Assembly: GCA_900316965.1 (NCBI GenBank)
Contig: ONEY01000005.1
Span: 1 to 64,000 of the forward strand
Direction of reading: 5' to 3'
From: an uncultured Bacteroidales bacterium
Lineage (GTDB): Bacteria > Bacteroidota > Bacteroidia > Bacteroidales > P3
Length of the DNA: 64,000 bases
This document shows, piece after piece, positions 35,910-45,128 of the stretch. A model generated the notes under the pieces. That model did no database searches and was not told the origin of the DNA. It saw nothing but the letters and a program-made list of their open reading frames with translations. A program made the translations under genes and the position numbers. Position 1 is the stretch's first letter. Every line of letters begins with the position of its first letter.

Positions 35910-37784
35910 ATGGCTAGAAAATCTTTTTCAAAACGACTCAGTTGGAATGTTATTGCGATAGTTTCCGTGATATTCATAGTCATGTTGTTTATTGTGTCGT
36001 GGGCATCAACACGACTCACAGAAGCTGAAGCAACAAGATCTGCTCAATATATGCTACATGGTACCATCAGCGAATTAGAGCAGCCATTGACGGAATTAGA
36101 AGTACAGACCCGCACCATTGCATTGCATGTATCAATGCAAATTAACAACACTGACAATCTAGACAAAATAAGCAACTATGTAGTCTCGACAAGTTCGCTG
36201 ATTAATGGTTGTTCAATCTTAATCCCTGCCAAAGACAACAAGGAAGAATACATAGTATACAATTACCGTAACCAAAACGACTCAATTATCACTCGCAGAC
36301 AGAGGAACACCAACATGATGAAATCAGAGTGGCTGCAAGAAATAGTAAAAAAGAAGGCGCCATTATGGGCCACTCCCTACTATGCAGTACACCGTGGTGA
36401 AGAAAAAGCGCCTCGTGTCACAACTTACGGTTTCCCAGTTTTTGACGCTGATAGCAATATTGTCGCCATCGTCGCCTCCGATCTGTCTGTAAAATGGATT
36501 GAAGACAAAGTAGCATCCATCAAACCTTATCCAAATGCTTTGACCTCTATATCGTGCAGCGAGGATGTCATTATCGGCATCAACGATAGCGCTATGCTCT
36601 CGCAAATTAAAAAAGCATTTGCCGAAAACAAGGAGTTACAAGAACTTGGCGACGACATGAGATTGGGCAAGGACAGCATTCGTCGCCGAATAGGCAAAGG
36701 ACGCAATATGGCATTTGTAGTATATGGCCCAATTCATAATGGATGGATGCTGTCGATATCATGCCTATACCGTGATGTCATGAGACAAACCTCCACCATG
36801 AATTTCTACCTTCTAATATTAGGCATAATAGGAACATTGCTGGTTTTCATCTCTTGCCACCGCACTATAAAGAAAATGACCCGACCTATAACCGAACTTT
36901 CCGACGCTGCTCTCAAAATGGCTAAAGGTAATTTCAATGCAACAATGCCTGAAATCAACAGCCAAGACGAGATGAAAAACCTGCGTGACAGCTTTGTATA
37001 CATGCAGAACTCAATAGTCGACTATATCGAAGAGCTTAGGACAACTACTCGTGCTAACGAACGTATGGAGTCAGAGCTCAACGTGGCTCGCAACATCCAG
37101 ATGGGCATGCTTCGCAGTGATTTTCCGGATCATTTGTATGCCTTTCTTTCTCCCGCCAGGGAAGTGGGCGGCGACTTGTATGATTTCTATGTCAACAACA
37201 ATACTCTCTACTTCTCCATTGGTGACGTTTCGGGCAAAGGTGTTCCCGCATCGCTGATGATGGCTATAACACGTGCAGCTCTTCGCTTTGTCGCCAGCCT
37301 TAACATACCTATGGACCAGACACTTGAACGCATCAACAGAAGTGTCACCGACAGTAACAGCAACAATATGTTTGTCACACTTTTCGTTGGACGCATAAAC
37401 CTTAAGACAGGGCACATGGAGTTTTGCAACGCTGGACATAATCCGATAATCATTATCCCTCCCAACGGAAAACCATATTTCCTCAAGGCAAAAGCAAATA
37501 TAGCCATAGGCCTTTTCGAAGACTTTGTTTTTCATGATGAAAGCATTGACTTGGCACCAGGGACTCGTATCGTTGCCTATACCGATGGTGTGAACGAAGC
37601 CGAAAAGGACGACAAAACACTCTTTGGCAACGACAGACTTCTGGCATGGGCAGACGAACCAAGAACAAAAGATCCAAAAACAACAGACAAAGAGGTTGTG
37701 GAGACGCTCTATTCCGACGTCAAAACCTTTACCAAAGGCAACCCTCAAAATGACGACATCACAATACTAAGCTTAACAATATAA
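35910..37784 (+). CDS. Membrane sensor PP2C-type phosphatase (RsbU/SpoIIE-like)
   Basis: 624 residues. Membrane helix at about 13-31, a periplasmic Cache-like sensor (about 35-290), second membrane helix at about 299-316, HAMP segment (317-370), a coiled connector with ELNVARNIQMGML, and a PP2C domain (about 405-624). The metal-binding Asp motifs are GGDLYD (420-425), GDVSGKG (438-444) and YTDGVNEA near 563. It should sense an extracytoplasmic signal and dephosphorylate a STAS protein. The kinase-like and STAS partners are the next two genes, 20 and 18 nt apart, so the module is complete. Confidence 0.93.
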   Translation: MARKSFSKRLSWNVIAIVSVIFIVMLFIVSWASTRLTEAEATRSAQYMLHGTISELEQPLTELEVQTRTIALHVSMQINNTDNLDKISNYVVSTSSLINGCSILIPAKDNKEEYIVYNYRNQNDSIITRRQRNTNMMKSEWLQEIVKKKAPLWATPYYAVHRGEEKAPRVTTYGFPVFDADSNIVAIVASDLSVKWIEDKVASIKPYPNALTSISCSEDVIIGINDSAMLSQIKKAFAENKELQELGDDMRLGKDSIRRRIGKGRNMAFVVYGPIHNGWMLSISCLYRDVMRQTSTMNFYLLILGIIGTLLVFISCHRTIKKMTRPITELSDAALKMAKGNFNATMPEINSQDEMKNLRDSFVYMQNSIVDYIEELRTTTRANERMESELNVARNIQMGMLRSDFPDHLYAFLSPAREVGGDLYDFYVNNNTLYFSIGDVSGKGVPASLMMAITRAALRFVASLNIPMDQTLERINRSVTDSNSNNMFVTLFVGRINLKTGHMEFCNAGHNPIIIIPPNGKPYFLKAKANIAIGLFEDFVFHDESIDLAPGTRIVAYTDGVNEAEKDDKTLFGNDRLLAWADEPRTKDPKTTDKEVVETLYSDVKTFTKGNPQNDDITILSLTI

Positions 37785-37804
37785 TATCGAAACATCGATC
37801 AACT

Positions 37805-38212
37805 ATGATAAAAAAACGTTTCAATCCAATAAAAGACAAAAGTAGCGAAATAATTGAGTTTCTAATGTCTTCGCCTGACATTCCTGACGATGACATCTTA
37901 CAATTCAAGCTGCGTCTGTCTATAGAAGAAGCCGTCGATAACGTGGTGCGCTATGCCTACGACGGCGGAATAGGATGGCTTGAAGCAGGCACCAGAATAG
38001 AGGGGTCAGACCCTATACTCACTATTGAACTACGTGACGCCGGCAAAAAATTCAATCCTCTTGAGCGTAAAGACCCCGACATCTCGCTCAACGCTGAAGA
38101 TCGTCAGATAGGAGGCTTGGGAATATTCCTATGCAAGAAGATGATGGACAGCATAAACTATCGATACGAAAATGGCAACAACGTGCTGACCATGACAAAA
38201 AAACTCAACTGA
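37805..38212 (+). CDS. GHKL ATPase / anti-sigma-type serine kinase (RsbW/SpoIIAB-like)
   Basis: 135 residues, a lone HATPase_c_2 domain. N-box EEAVDNVVRY (41-50) with the Mg-binding Asn46, G1 box LRDAG (77-81), G2 box IGGLGIFL (102-109). In partner-switching systems this kinase phosphorylates the STAS protein and otherwise binds a target, often a sigma factor. Bacteroidota have no sigma-B, so the target is probably something else. Its place between the phosphatase and the STAS gene supports the kinase role. Confidence 0.9.
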   Translation: MIKKRFNPIKDKSSEIIEFLMSSPDIPDDDILQFKLRLSIEEAVDNVVRYAYDGGIGWLEAGTRIEGSDPILTIELRDAGKKFNPLERKDPDISLNAEDRQIGGLGIFLCKKMMDSINYRYENGNNVLTMTKKLN

Positions 38213-38230
38213 TTTTTCAACTATATAGAT

Positions 38231-38533
38231 ATGGAAGTCATAATCAACAAACAAGAAGGCAAAACCAACGTCAAATTAAACGGTCGTGTCGACACCTCCA
38301 ACGTCGAACAGTTTCAACATGATATAGATCCCCTAATGCACGGTGACAACCCCGATATCGTTCTCGACTGCTCTGAACTGACATACACATCGTCACAAGG
38401 TCTGAGAATGTTCCTTATGCTGCAAAAAAGCGTTATCGCTCGCAACGGCAAAATGGTTATGACTAACATGACACCTCAAGTCAAGGAGGTTTTTGACATT
38501 ACAGGGTTCTCAAACATCATTACAATATTGTAA
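38231..38533 (+). CDS. STAS-domain anti-sigma antagonist (RsbV/SpoIIAA-like)
   Basis: 100 residues, the full length of a lone STAS domain. Beta strands VKLNGRVDTSN and DIVLDCSELTYTSSQGLRMFLML are typical, and Ser54/Ser55 in TYTSSQGLR lie at the phosphorylation site of SpoIIAA-type proteins. Dephosphorylated by the PP2C protein it would bind the GHKL kinase. It ends 4 nt before the alarmone synthetase gene, so the two must be translated together. Confidence 0.92.
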   Translation: MEVIINKQEGKTNVKLNGRVDTSNVEQFQHDIDPLMHGDNPDIVLDCSELTYTSSQGLRMFLMLQKSVIARNGKMVMTNMTPQVKEVFDITGFSNIITIL

Positions 38534-38537
38534 TACC

Positions 38538-39617
38538 ATGAAACTCGACATGCACTGCGAAATGATACTCGACGAGTATCGCGAGCAAAAGCCACTCTTC
38601 AAACGCATTAAAGATACTGTTCTCGAAATACTTAAAGAAAAGTTGAGAGAAAACAACATAATCGTCAACGGTTTGGAGGGACGCATAAAAACCGAGGCTA
38701 GTTTGACTGGCAAACTGGAGCTGAAAGGTTATAAATACCGCACCATCGATGATATCACCGACATCGTTGGTGTACGCATCATCACCTACTTCAGCGATGA
38801 AGTTGATATCATTTCCGCAATTGTCGAAAAAATCTTTGAAATAGATTGGGAGAATTCCGTAGACAAACGTAAAATGCTTGAAATAGATCGCTTTGGATAC
38901 ATGTCACTCCACTATATCTGCCGTATTCCCGTATCACTGTACAATGATCCCGAAATGCCAATGCTGAATAGAGTGCGTTTTGAGTTGCAAATGCGCAGCA
39001 CGCTACAGCATGTGTGGGCCAACATGCAACACGATACTGGATATAAGAGTACTGTGGAAATCCCCATCGAACACCAGCGCAGCCTTAACCGTCTAGCCGG
39101 AATATTGGAACTCGCTGATGAACAGTTCAGCCACATACGCAAAGAGATCAACGACTATCGCCGTAAAGTGCAGTCTCTAGTGGCAAGCGGAGACTTTGAC
39201 GAAGTACCTCTCAATGGCGATACTTTCCGCAGCTATTGCAATCTGAAACCCTTCAAACGCCTTGCCGACAAAATTGCTACAATCAACCAAGCAGAATTGT
39301 ATGAAGACAGCCTTTTGCCTTACTACAACGTATTGGTTCATCTTGGCATGAAAACCATCGGAGATATTGAGCGTATGCGCAGCGAAAGCAGCGAGAGCGC
39401 CTACCAGCTTGCTCTGATACAATTGGCCGGAACAGGACTCGACATTGTTGCATACTCTGTAACTCTACAGAATCTGTGCATTGTGCATATTTTGAAAATG
39501 GGATTTGGCGAAGCTGGTCTAACACGCATGTTCGCCTCTCTTTATGGAGAAAACGACTATAACTCCCAACGTGCATCACGCATATACAAACAAGCAAAAA
39601 AAATCAACATTATATGA
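38538..39617 (+). CDS. (p)ppGpp synthetase with RelA/SpoT domain (SAS-type, extended)
   Basis: 359 residues from the ATG at 38538; the longer frame upstream overlaps the STAS gene and is not needed. The synthetase domain (about 20-175) is intact: ATP-site K51/S55/K59 region (GRIKTEASLTGKLELKG), DIVGVRI (75-81), FGYMSLHY (119-126), ELQMRS (149-154) and VWANMQHDTGYK. It has no hydrolase, TGS or ACT domain. About 180 further residues follow that are not part of the usual synthetase and match nothing I know. It overlaps the hydrolase gene by 4 nt. It should make (p)ppGpp or a related alarmone. Confidence 0.9.
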   Translation: MKLDMHCEMILDEYREQKPLFKRIKDTVLEILKEKLRENNIIVNGLEGRIKTEASLTGKLELKGYKYRTIDDITDIVGVRIITYFSDEVDIISAIVEKIFEIDWENSVDKRKMLEIDRFGYMSLHYICRIPVSLYNDPEMPMLNRVRFELQMRSTLQHVWANMQHDTGYKSTVEIPIEHQRSLNRLAGILELADEQFSHIRKEINDYRRKVQSLVASGDFDEVPLNGDTFRSYCNLKPFKRLADKIATINQAELYEDSLLPYYNVLVHLGMKTIGDIERMRSESSESAYQLALIQLAGTGLDIVAYSVTLQNLCIVHILKMGFGEAGLTRMFASLYGENDYNSQRASRIYKQAKKINII

Positions 39618-40180
39618 ATATGCCTCTTGACACACAACTCTTTGACCGCGCTGCCATCTTTGCCATCAAGGCTCATGCGGGCACAGAACGACGCGGCAAA
39701 GCATTCCCATATATAATACACCCTATGGAAGCAGCCTCTATAGTCTCCTCTATAACCAACGACCCCGAGTTGCTGGCTGCCGCCATACTTCACGACACAA
39801 TAGAAGACACGGATGTTACCGAGGAACAAATACGCAATGAATTTGGTGATCGTGTCGCAAATTTGGTTAAAAACGAAACATCACAGATGCCTAAAGGAAC
39901 TCCTTGGCGTACCAAACGCCAATCACAGATTGCCATCATCGTCTCGGCATCTCGCGACAGCAAGATTGTTGCTATAGGCGACAAGCTCTCTAACATGCGA
40001 GCGATAGCCAACGATTACAGTATTATTGGCGACGAAGTATTTAATCGGTTTCATGCCCCCAACGGCAAAATGGATATTGAATGGTATTATCGTGAACTTG
40101 CCAACGCATTGCAAGAACTCAACGACACACTTCCTTATAAAGAATTCTTAAGCCTTATTAACAAAACTTTTTCCGATTAA
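39614..40180 (+). CDS. HD-domain (p)ppGpp hydrolase (SAH/MESH1-like)
   Basis: 188 residues. Metal and nucleotide residues of the SpoT-type HD domain are present: RRGKAFPYIIHP with His36, ILHDTIEDT with His60, Asp61, Glu64, Asp65, and KIVAIGDKLSNMRAI with Asp123 and Asn127. It should remove the pyrophosphate from (p)ppGpp, opposing the synthetase it overlaps (ATGA). Paired synthetase and hydrolase genes occur in toxin-antitoxin modules such as FaRel-ATfaRel. It closes the five-gene operon. Confidence 0.92.
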   Translation: MNMPLDTQLFDRAAIFAIKAHAGTERRGKAFPYIIHPMEAASIVSSITNDPELLAAAILHDTIEDTDVTEEQIRNEFGDRVANLVKNETSQMPKGTPWRTKRQSQIAIIVSASRDSKIVAIGDKLSNMRAIANDYSIIGDEVFNRFHAPNGKMDIEWYYRELANALQELNDTLPYKEFLSLINKTFSD

Positions 40181-40238
40181 CACAAGAAATAACATATTAT
40201 TCAACCATAAACAATCATAAAACACCAATCAAAAATCT

Positions 40239-41399
40239 ATGAAAAAAAACATAGTTATTCTATTATTTATTCTCTCTTTTCTGCCAGCAGTGAGAGCTCA
40301 GCACACGAATCTCCCACCCACACTGTCAGATTCGGCATTTGCCAGCATACTCACCTGTGGCCCTGGTCAGGATTTTTATGAATCCTTTGGACACACTGCC
40401 ATTCGCATTTGCGATAGCAACCGTAATTTCGATGCCGTATTCAACTATGGCACCTTTAATTTCGGACAGCCCAACTTTTACCTGCTGTTTGCGCGTGGAC
40501 AACTAGACTATTATCTTGCCTCCCAATCGTATAAAAGTTTTCTGGAAGATTATATCTATGAGGGGCGAGCAGTATGGCAGCAACGTTTGTTGCTTACAAA
40601 GCATGAGCTCGACAGCCTTTACCTACAGTTGCGGGTAAACATGCGTCCCGAAAACAGAAGCTACAAGTATGATTTTTTCCACGACAACTGCGCCACTCGT
40701 GTTGTCGACATTGTTGCAGCTTCGCTCGAAGAACGACAACTAATGAACGACACTATGGTCGTTCCAATCACTACATATCGCGACATGATTCACACATACA
40801 CAGACACTGCTTTGCTTTGGTGGCGTTTGGGCATCGACATAATTCTTGGCAGTGTGTGTGACCAAAGCATGACACAGCGACAGAACATGTACATTCCAAT
40901 AGAACTGATGTGCCAACTCGACACAGCGTTACTTTCCACTGGAAAAAAACTAACAGAAAAATCGAAACAACTGCTTGAAGAGGAAAAAGAGCCTCCTAGC
41001 AAAAGTTTCTCTCCCACCCTTGCTTTCTGGCTGCTCTTCCTTGTTGTGCTCTCAATAACAATGATTGCATTACATCGACACAAAAACCTACCATGGCTTG
41101 ACGCATTGTGTTTCTGCGCACCTGTCCTGATTTCTATTATTATCCTTTTTTTGTGGTTTGGCAGCGACCATTGGTGCACAAAATGGAATCTCAATATACT
41201 CTGGGCTTCACCCATTTTCCTATGGCCATTAATGAGACTACGCAAATCGACCCCTGCATCAAATATTGTTCCATTGATTTTTTTGCTCTTTTTCCTTGTT
41301 GCATGGCCATTCTTGCCACAAAGCTTCAACCCAGCCATATTGCCTATAGTGCTTACACTCATCATACGTCTACTCCACCGCATATCATATAGTAGATAG
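40239..41399 (+). CDS. DUF4105 protein with C-terminal membrane helices
   Basis: 386 residues. Signal peptide (cleavage near VRA-QH), then a periplasmic DUF4105/lipoprotein-N-terminal-type domain with YESFGHTAIRI, DAVFNYGTFNF and YDFFHDNCATRVVD, where His, Asp and Cys could form a papain-like active site. Four or five membrane helices follow (about 255-272, 287-304, 313-328, 342-375). Such proteins are common in Bacteroidota envelopes, function unknown. It starts 58 nt after the alarmone operon and may be read from it. Confidence 0.85.
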   Translation: MKKNIVILLFILSFLPAVRAQHTNLPPTLSDSAFASILTCGPGQDFYESFGHTAIRICDSNRNFDAVFNYGTFNFGQPNFYLLFARGQLDYYLASQSYKSFLEDYIYEGRAVWQQRLLLTKHELDSLYLQLRVNMRPENRSYKYDFFHDNCATRVVDIVAASLEERQLMNDTMVVPITTYRDMIHTYTDTALLWWRLGIDIILGSVCDQSMTQRQNMYIPIELMCQLDTALLSTGKKLTEKSKQLLEEEKEPPSKSFSPTLAFWLLFLVVLSITMIALHRHKNLPWLDALCFCAPVLISIIILFLWFGSDHWCTKWNLNILWASPIFLWPLMRLRKSTPASNIVPLIFLLFFLVAWPFLPQSFNPAILPIVLTLIIRLLHRISYSR

Positions 41400-41555
41400 A
41401 CGAGCAAATCCTATTATAAAGCCCATTCACTAAGTAAAGACAAAAAACATTTTTTAATTACAGTCAATAAAATATCCAATCACATCGTTATAACTTTTAT
41501 AGAATCATTGCCAAACAAGAAAAATCTAACATTAAAAAAACAAATTTTTTTTCAT

Positions 41556-43508
41556 ATGTCACATAGAATTTTACTGTTTGTTTTAGCTATGGCTGCGACG
41601 ACAACAGTCATTGCACAAAACACCGACAATGTTACCGAACCACAAAAATACAAAGGATGCCAGACACTCACCGAATTCGACTCCACAAACGTCTTCATGG
41701 AAGAGTCGGGTCTCAGCTTGATATATGGCCACAAACGCATCCACATGCTCGACTATGCTGGCTGCAGCGCCAACAGTGTCGTCAAGATGGACTATGACCC
41801 GCTTTCAGCATATGTGGAGATTCAGAAGGTATTAGTACATCGCTACTATAGCGGCAAGACCGATACCATAGTCGCGAACGGTAAAGGCACCGTATATGAC
41901 TATATAGCACCAGCAAGACTTATTTATTGGGGTGCCTCGCAAAAAATGGTAGAGGTTGGGCATCTTGACCCTCGTGACATACTAGAGATATGGACATTCC
42001 GTAAAGGATTTACCTATGCCCTCCTCGCCGACGATGACAGCCGCTACATTCCACCCATGCGCGGACACTTCTATGACATCGTCCCCTTCTGGAGCGACCA
42101 ACCGATACAAGATAAAGTTTATAGCGTCAATGTGCTGACATCAAAGAAACTACGTTTCAGCTTTTACAATGATATGAGTGGTGTCAGCATGGATTCCACC
42201 ATACAAGGCGACCGCACCATATTCACATTCCGCCGCCACGACATTATGCCTCTCAAGCACGAGCCGGCAGCCTTGGCCGACAACGATATGCAATGCAAAC
42301 TACTGCTAAGCACTGCCCCCAACTGGGAGTCCAAGTCTATGTGGTTTTATGGAGTCAATGAAAGCTACGGCAGTTTCAAAAGTACACCTGAAGTAACCGC
42401 CAAAGTGCGTGAACTGCTTAAGAACGCAAAAAGCGAGCTCGACAGCATAAGCATTCTTACACATTGGGTAGCCGACAATATACGTTATTGCGGAATTTCT
42501 ATGGGCGAAGGAGAAGGCTATACTTTGCACAATGCCCAGATGAATTTCACAGATCGTTGTGGAGTGTGCAAGGACAAAGCCGGCATGCTTGTCACCATGC
42601 TGCGTGCCGCAGGCTTCAAAAGCTATGCCGCTATGACAATGGCTCACGAGCGTATCGACCGTATACCCGCCGACCAATTCAACCATAGCGTCTGTGTGGT
42701 ACAACGCCGCAACGGCATGTACCAGTTGCTCGATCCGACATGGGTTCCCGGCGTCCGCGAGCTTTGGAGCAGCGCCGAACAGCAGCAAGGATACTTGATG
42801 GGGCTGCCTAATGGCGCCGACTTGATGGAAACGCCAACCTCACCAGCCGAGAACCATTACCTACGCATTGTTGGCAACACCAAGATTTCCAAAGATGGAA
42901 CACTTTCCGGCACTATCTCTGTGACCGCAGAAGGACAGAGTGACGCAGCTGTGCGAGGTGTCTTCAAAGCACGCCAAAGTGAATGGCGTCGTAACTTGGA
43001 ACTCGAACTGCTTCGCATAGCACCAAATGCCAAAATCAAAAAAATCACTTACACAGACGAAGACCACTACCTTGACCAGCCTGTTAAGATAACTTACACC
43101 TTCACCATCCCCAACTATGCTATCGTCAACGACGACGACATCATCTTCATTCCTCTCACAGCACGCAATTTCTACAGCCGCGCCATGAGTCACCTCTATT
43201 TCGACACAATAGCAACTCATCGCGAACAGCCTTTTTCTGACCGTTGTTCCAGAATGGTAGAAATAAGCGAAAATATCACACTACCTTATAATTACAAAAC
43301 AATGACCTACAACCAGCGGATTGACGGTGTTGCATCTCCTGCTGTAAACTACGGCTGCGGCTTCCAGCTAGAAGGAGACAAACTCTTTTTTGGTGAGAAC
43401 GCAATGTACAACAAACGAGTTTACGATGCTGCCGACTGGCCTGCATTCCGCCAGGCAGTACGCAATCAAAAAGTAGTAGCCTCCACACCTGTCCTTTTAA
43501 AGAAATAG
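41556..43508 (+). CDS. DUF3857 and transglutaminase-like domain protein
   Basis: 650 residues from the ATG at 41556, which opens a signal peptide (MSHRILLFVLAMAATTTVIA); an earlier TTG adds only a Lys-rich stretch. The N-terminal DUF3857 domain (about 30-250) is followed by a transglutaminase-like fold with Cys338 (RCGVCKDKAG), His377 (FNHSVCVV) and Asp393 (LLDPTWVP), a complete triad. A C-terminal beta domain follows. It probably acts in the periplasm on peptide or envelope bonds. It has a diverged paralogue just downstream. Confidence 0.88.
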   Translation: MSHRILLFVLAMAATTTVIAQNTDNVTEPQKYKGCQTLTEFDSTNVFMEESGLSLIYGHKRIHMLDYAGCSANSVVKMDYDPLSAYVEIQKVLVHRYYSGKTDTIVANGKGTVYDYIAPARLIYWGASQKMVEVGHLDPRDILEIWTFRKGFTYALLADDDSRYIPPMRGHFYDIVPFWSDQPIQDKVYSVNVLTSKKLRFSFYNDMSGVSMDSTIQGDRTIFTFRRHDIMPLKHEPAALADNDMQCKLLLSTAPNWESKSMWFYGVNESYGSFKSTPEVTAKVRELLKNAKSELDSISILTHWVADNIRYCGISMGEGEGYTLHNAQMNFTDRCGVCKDKAGMLVTMLRAAGFKSYAAMTMAHERIDRIPADQFNHSVCVVQRRNGMYQLLDPTWVPGVRELWSSAEQQQGYLMGLPNGADLMETPTSPAENHYLRIVGNTKISKDGTLSGTISVTAEGQSDAAVRGVFKARQSEWRRNLELELLRIAPNAKIKKITYTDEDHYLDQPVKITYTFTIPNYAIVNDDDIIFIPLTARNFYSRAMSHLYFDTIATHREQPFSDRCSRMVEISENITLPYNYKTMTYNQRIDGVASPAVNYGCGFQLEGDKLFFGENAMYNKRVYDAADWPAFRQAVRNQKVVASTPVLLKK

Positions 43509-43546
43509 AACAAACAATTCTTCACCCACTATAATCTACCAAAGCA

Positions 43547-45064
43547 ATGAAAAAAACATCCATAATAACTATCTCAGCCATAGCATTATTTCTGAGTTTT
43601 ATCTCTTCCACGGCTTTTGCACAAGATGCAGAATATAATCTTATACGCCGCACTTACAAAGTAAACAACGACGGTTCTCTCGACATAAGCTATCGCAAAG
43701 AAATAAAGCTTATTCGCAACCGCGCCATCACGGCCTATGCCGATAAAGGTGAGACATTTATCTTATACAATCCCTCGATCGACGAACTAACTATCAACGA
43801 AAGCTACACCATACGTCCTGACGGAAGTCGAGTTCAGACCCCAGCCAACGCTTTTATCGACCAATTGCCCAGCGAATGCCAAGACTGTGGCCGATACAAC
43901 GGCATACGTGAGCGTGCTGTAATACATACAGGATTGGAATACAACTGCATTGTCGTTCTCGACTACACAATACACCGCAAAAAATTCAATGTCTGGAACG
44001 AAGAGCTACAACTGACACAAGACTGCCCTGTAAAAAAATACGAAGTGATAGTAGATGTACCTAACGACAATGGTGAATATTCCATCACAAAAATCGGCAA
44101 CGGCAAAAAAATCAAAGAGATATCAGACAATCACTCCTTCCACTTTAAAGCCAATAATTTGGAGCAAACTTATGTTGGGGACTATCTTCCCAACCCACAT
44201 ATAATGTACCCATATATTAAAATACTATTGAAAAGCAAGGAATATAAAGATATCAATTATTCGAACGAAACTGTGCCAGAGGCAAGTAACGTAATTGCTG
44301 ACCTACACGACAACAATATAATGGTATGGGCAACAAACATTCGAGACTGGGTCGCTGACAACATCCATGAAATAAATATTCCTGCTGACATTATCAATCA
44401 ACAGGAAGCCTCTGCTAGTAAAGTATTCAACAGCAATTGCGGCAATATCAATGAGCGTACCAGACTTGTCATTGCCATGCTTAATCAAGCCGGAATAAAA
44501 GCTTGGATGAACAAAAATATTTATTTTACCGTTAATGAAAATGGTAATAATATTAACTATACTATGCTTTTGGATAAAAAAAGTATACCTCGTATTGATG
44601 GAGCTGCCATTGACGAGCTGCGCACTATAGAGCGCAGCGAAACCATACCCTGGTCTGGCAAAATACTAGGTAACGGCTATGCACAAATGGAATTGCCCGC
44701 AGAAAAGGGCAGCATTAACATTGACCCCGCTCGCCTCACCAGCGACCGCAAAGCCCCCATCAAGGTGCGCAACTGCAATGAGAAATATCACTATACCATT
44801 TTGCTTCCGCGCACCCCCAAACGCGTTATGGTTGGAAAGCCTATAAACATTGAATACACAAAGAAAGGCCTCGGATTCATAAAAATCAGCATCTCACAGA
44901 ATCCCGGCGGCGGTATTGAGGTAATACGCGAACTCAACATCGACGCTCCTAACGGAATTATTTCCACAAAACAGTACAAAGCATTTCGTAAAATGATGCA
45001 AGACTGGAACAATTATAACACAATAACCGTAAAAAGTGAACTCAGCCAACACTTTGGTCTATAA
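43547..45064 (+). CDS. DUF3857-domain protein with degenerate transglutaminase region
   Basis: 505 residues with a signal peptide (MKKTSIITISAIALFLSFISSTAFA). The DUF3857 part (YRKEIKLIRNRAITAYADKGET through LDYTIHRKKFNVWNEEL) is well kept. The transglutaminase-like part keeps a Cys (FNSNCGNINERTRLVIAMLNQAG) but at the His position reads NNINYTMLLDKK, so the triad is broken. It likely binds rather than catalyses, or works with the intact paralogue 38 nt upstream. Terminator follows. Confidence 0.82.
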   Translation: MKKTSIITISAIALFLSFISSTAFAQDAEYNLIRRTYKVNNDGSLDISYRKEIKLIRNRAITAYADKGETFILYNPSIDELTINESYTIRPDGSRVQTPANAFIDQLPSECQDCGRYNGIRERAVIHTGLEYNCIVVLDYTIHRKKFNVWNEELQLTQDCPVKKYEVIVDVPNDNGEYSITKIGNGKKIKEISDNHSFHFKANNLEQTYVGDYLPNPHIMYPYIKILLKSKEYKDINYSNETVPEASNVIADLHDNNIMVWATNIRDWVADNIHEINIPADIINQQEASASKVFNSNCGNINERTRLVIAMLNQAGIKAWMNKNIYFTVNENGNNINYTMLLDKKSIPRIDGAAIDELRTIERSETIPWSGKILGNGYAQMELPAEKGSINIDPARLTSDRKAPIKVRNCNEKYHYTILLPRTPKRVMVGKPINIEYTKKGLGFIKISISQNPGGGIEVIRELNIDAPNGIISTKQYKAFRKMMQDWNNYNTITVKSELSQHFGL

Positions 45065-45090
45065 TCTATACTATTCTATACTCTAACTTA

Positions 45091-45128
45091 AAAAGGTCTG
45101 CTGATATAACTAGCAGACCTTTTTTCTT
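45091..45128 (+). terminator. Rho-independent terminator after the DUF3857 pair
   Basis: AAAAGGTCTGCT and AGCAGACCTTTT form a strong stem with a short loop, followed by TTTTTCTTTT. Confidence 0.92.
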
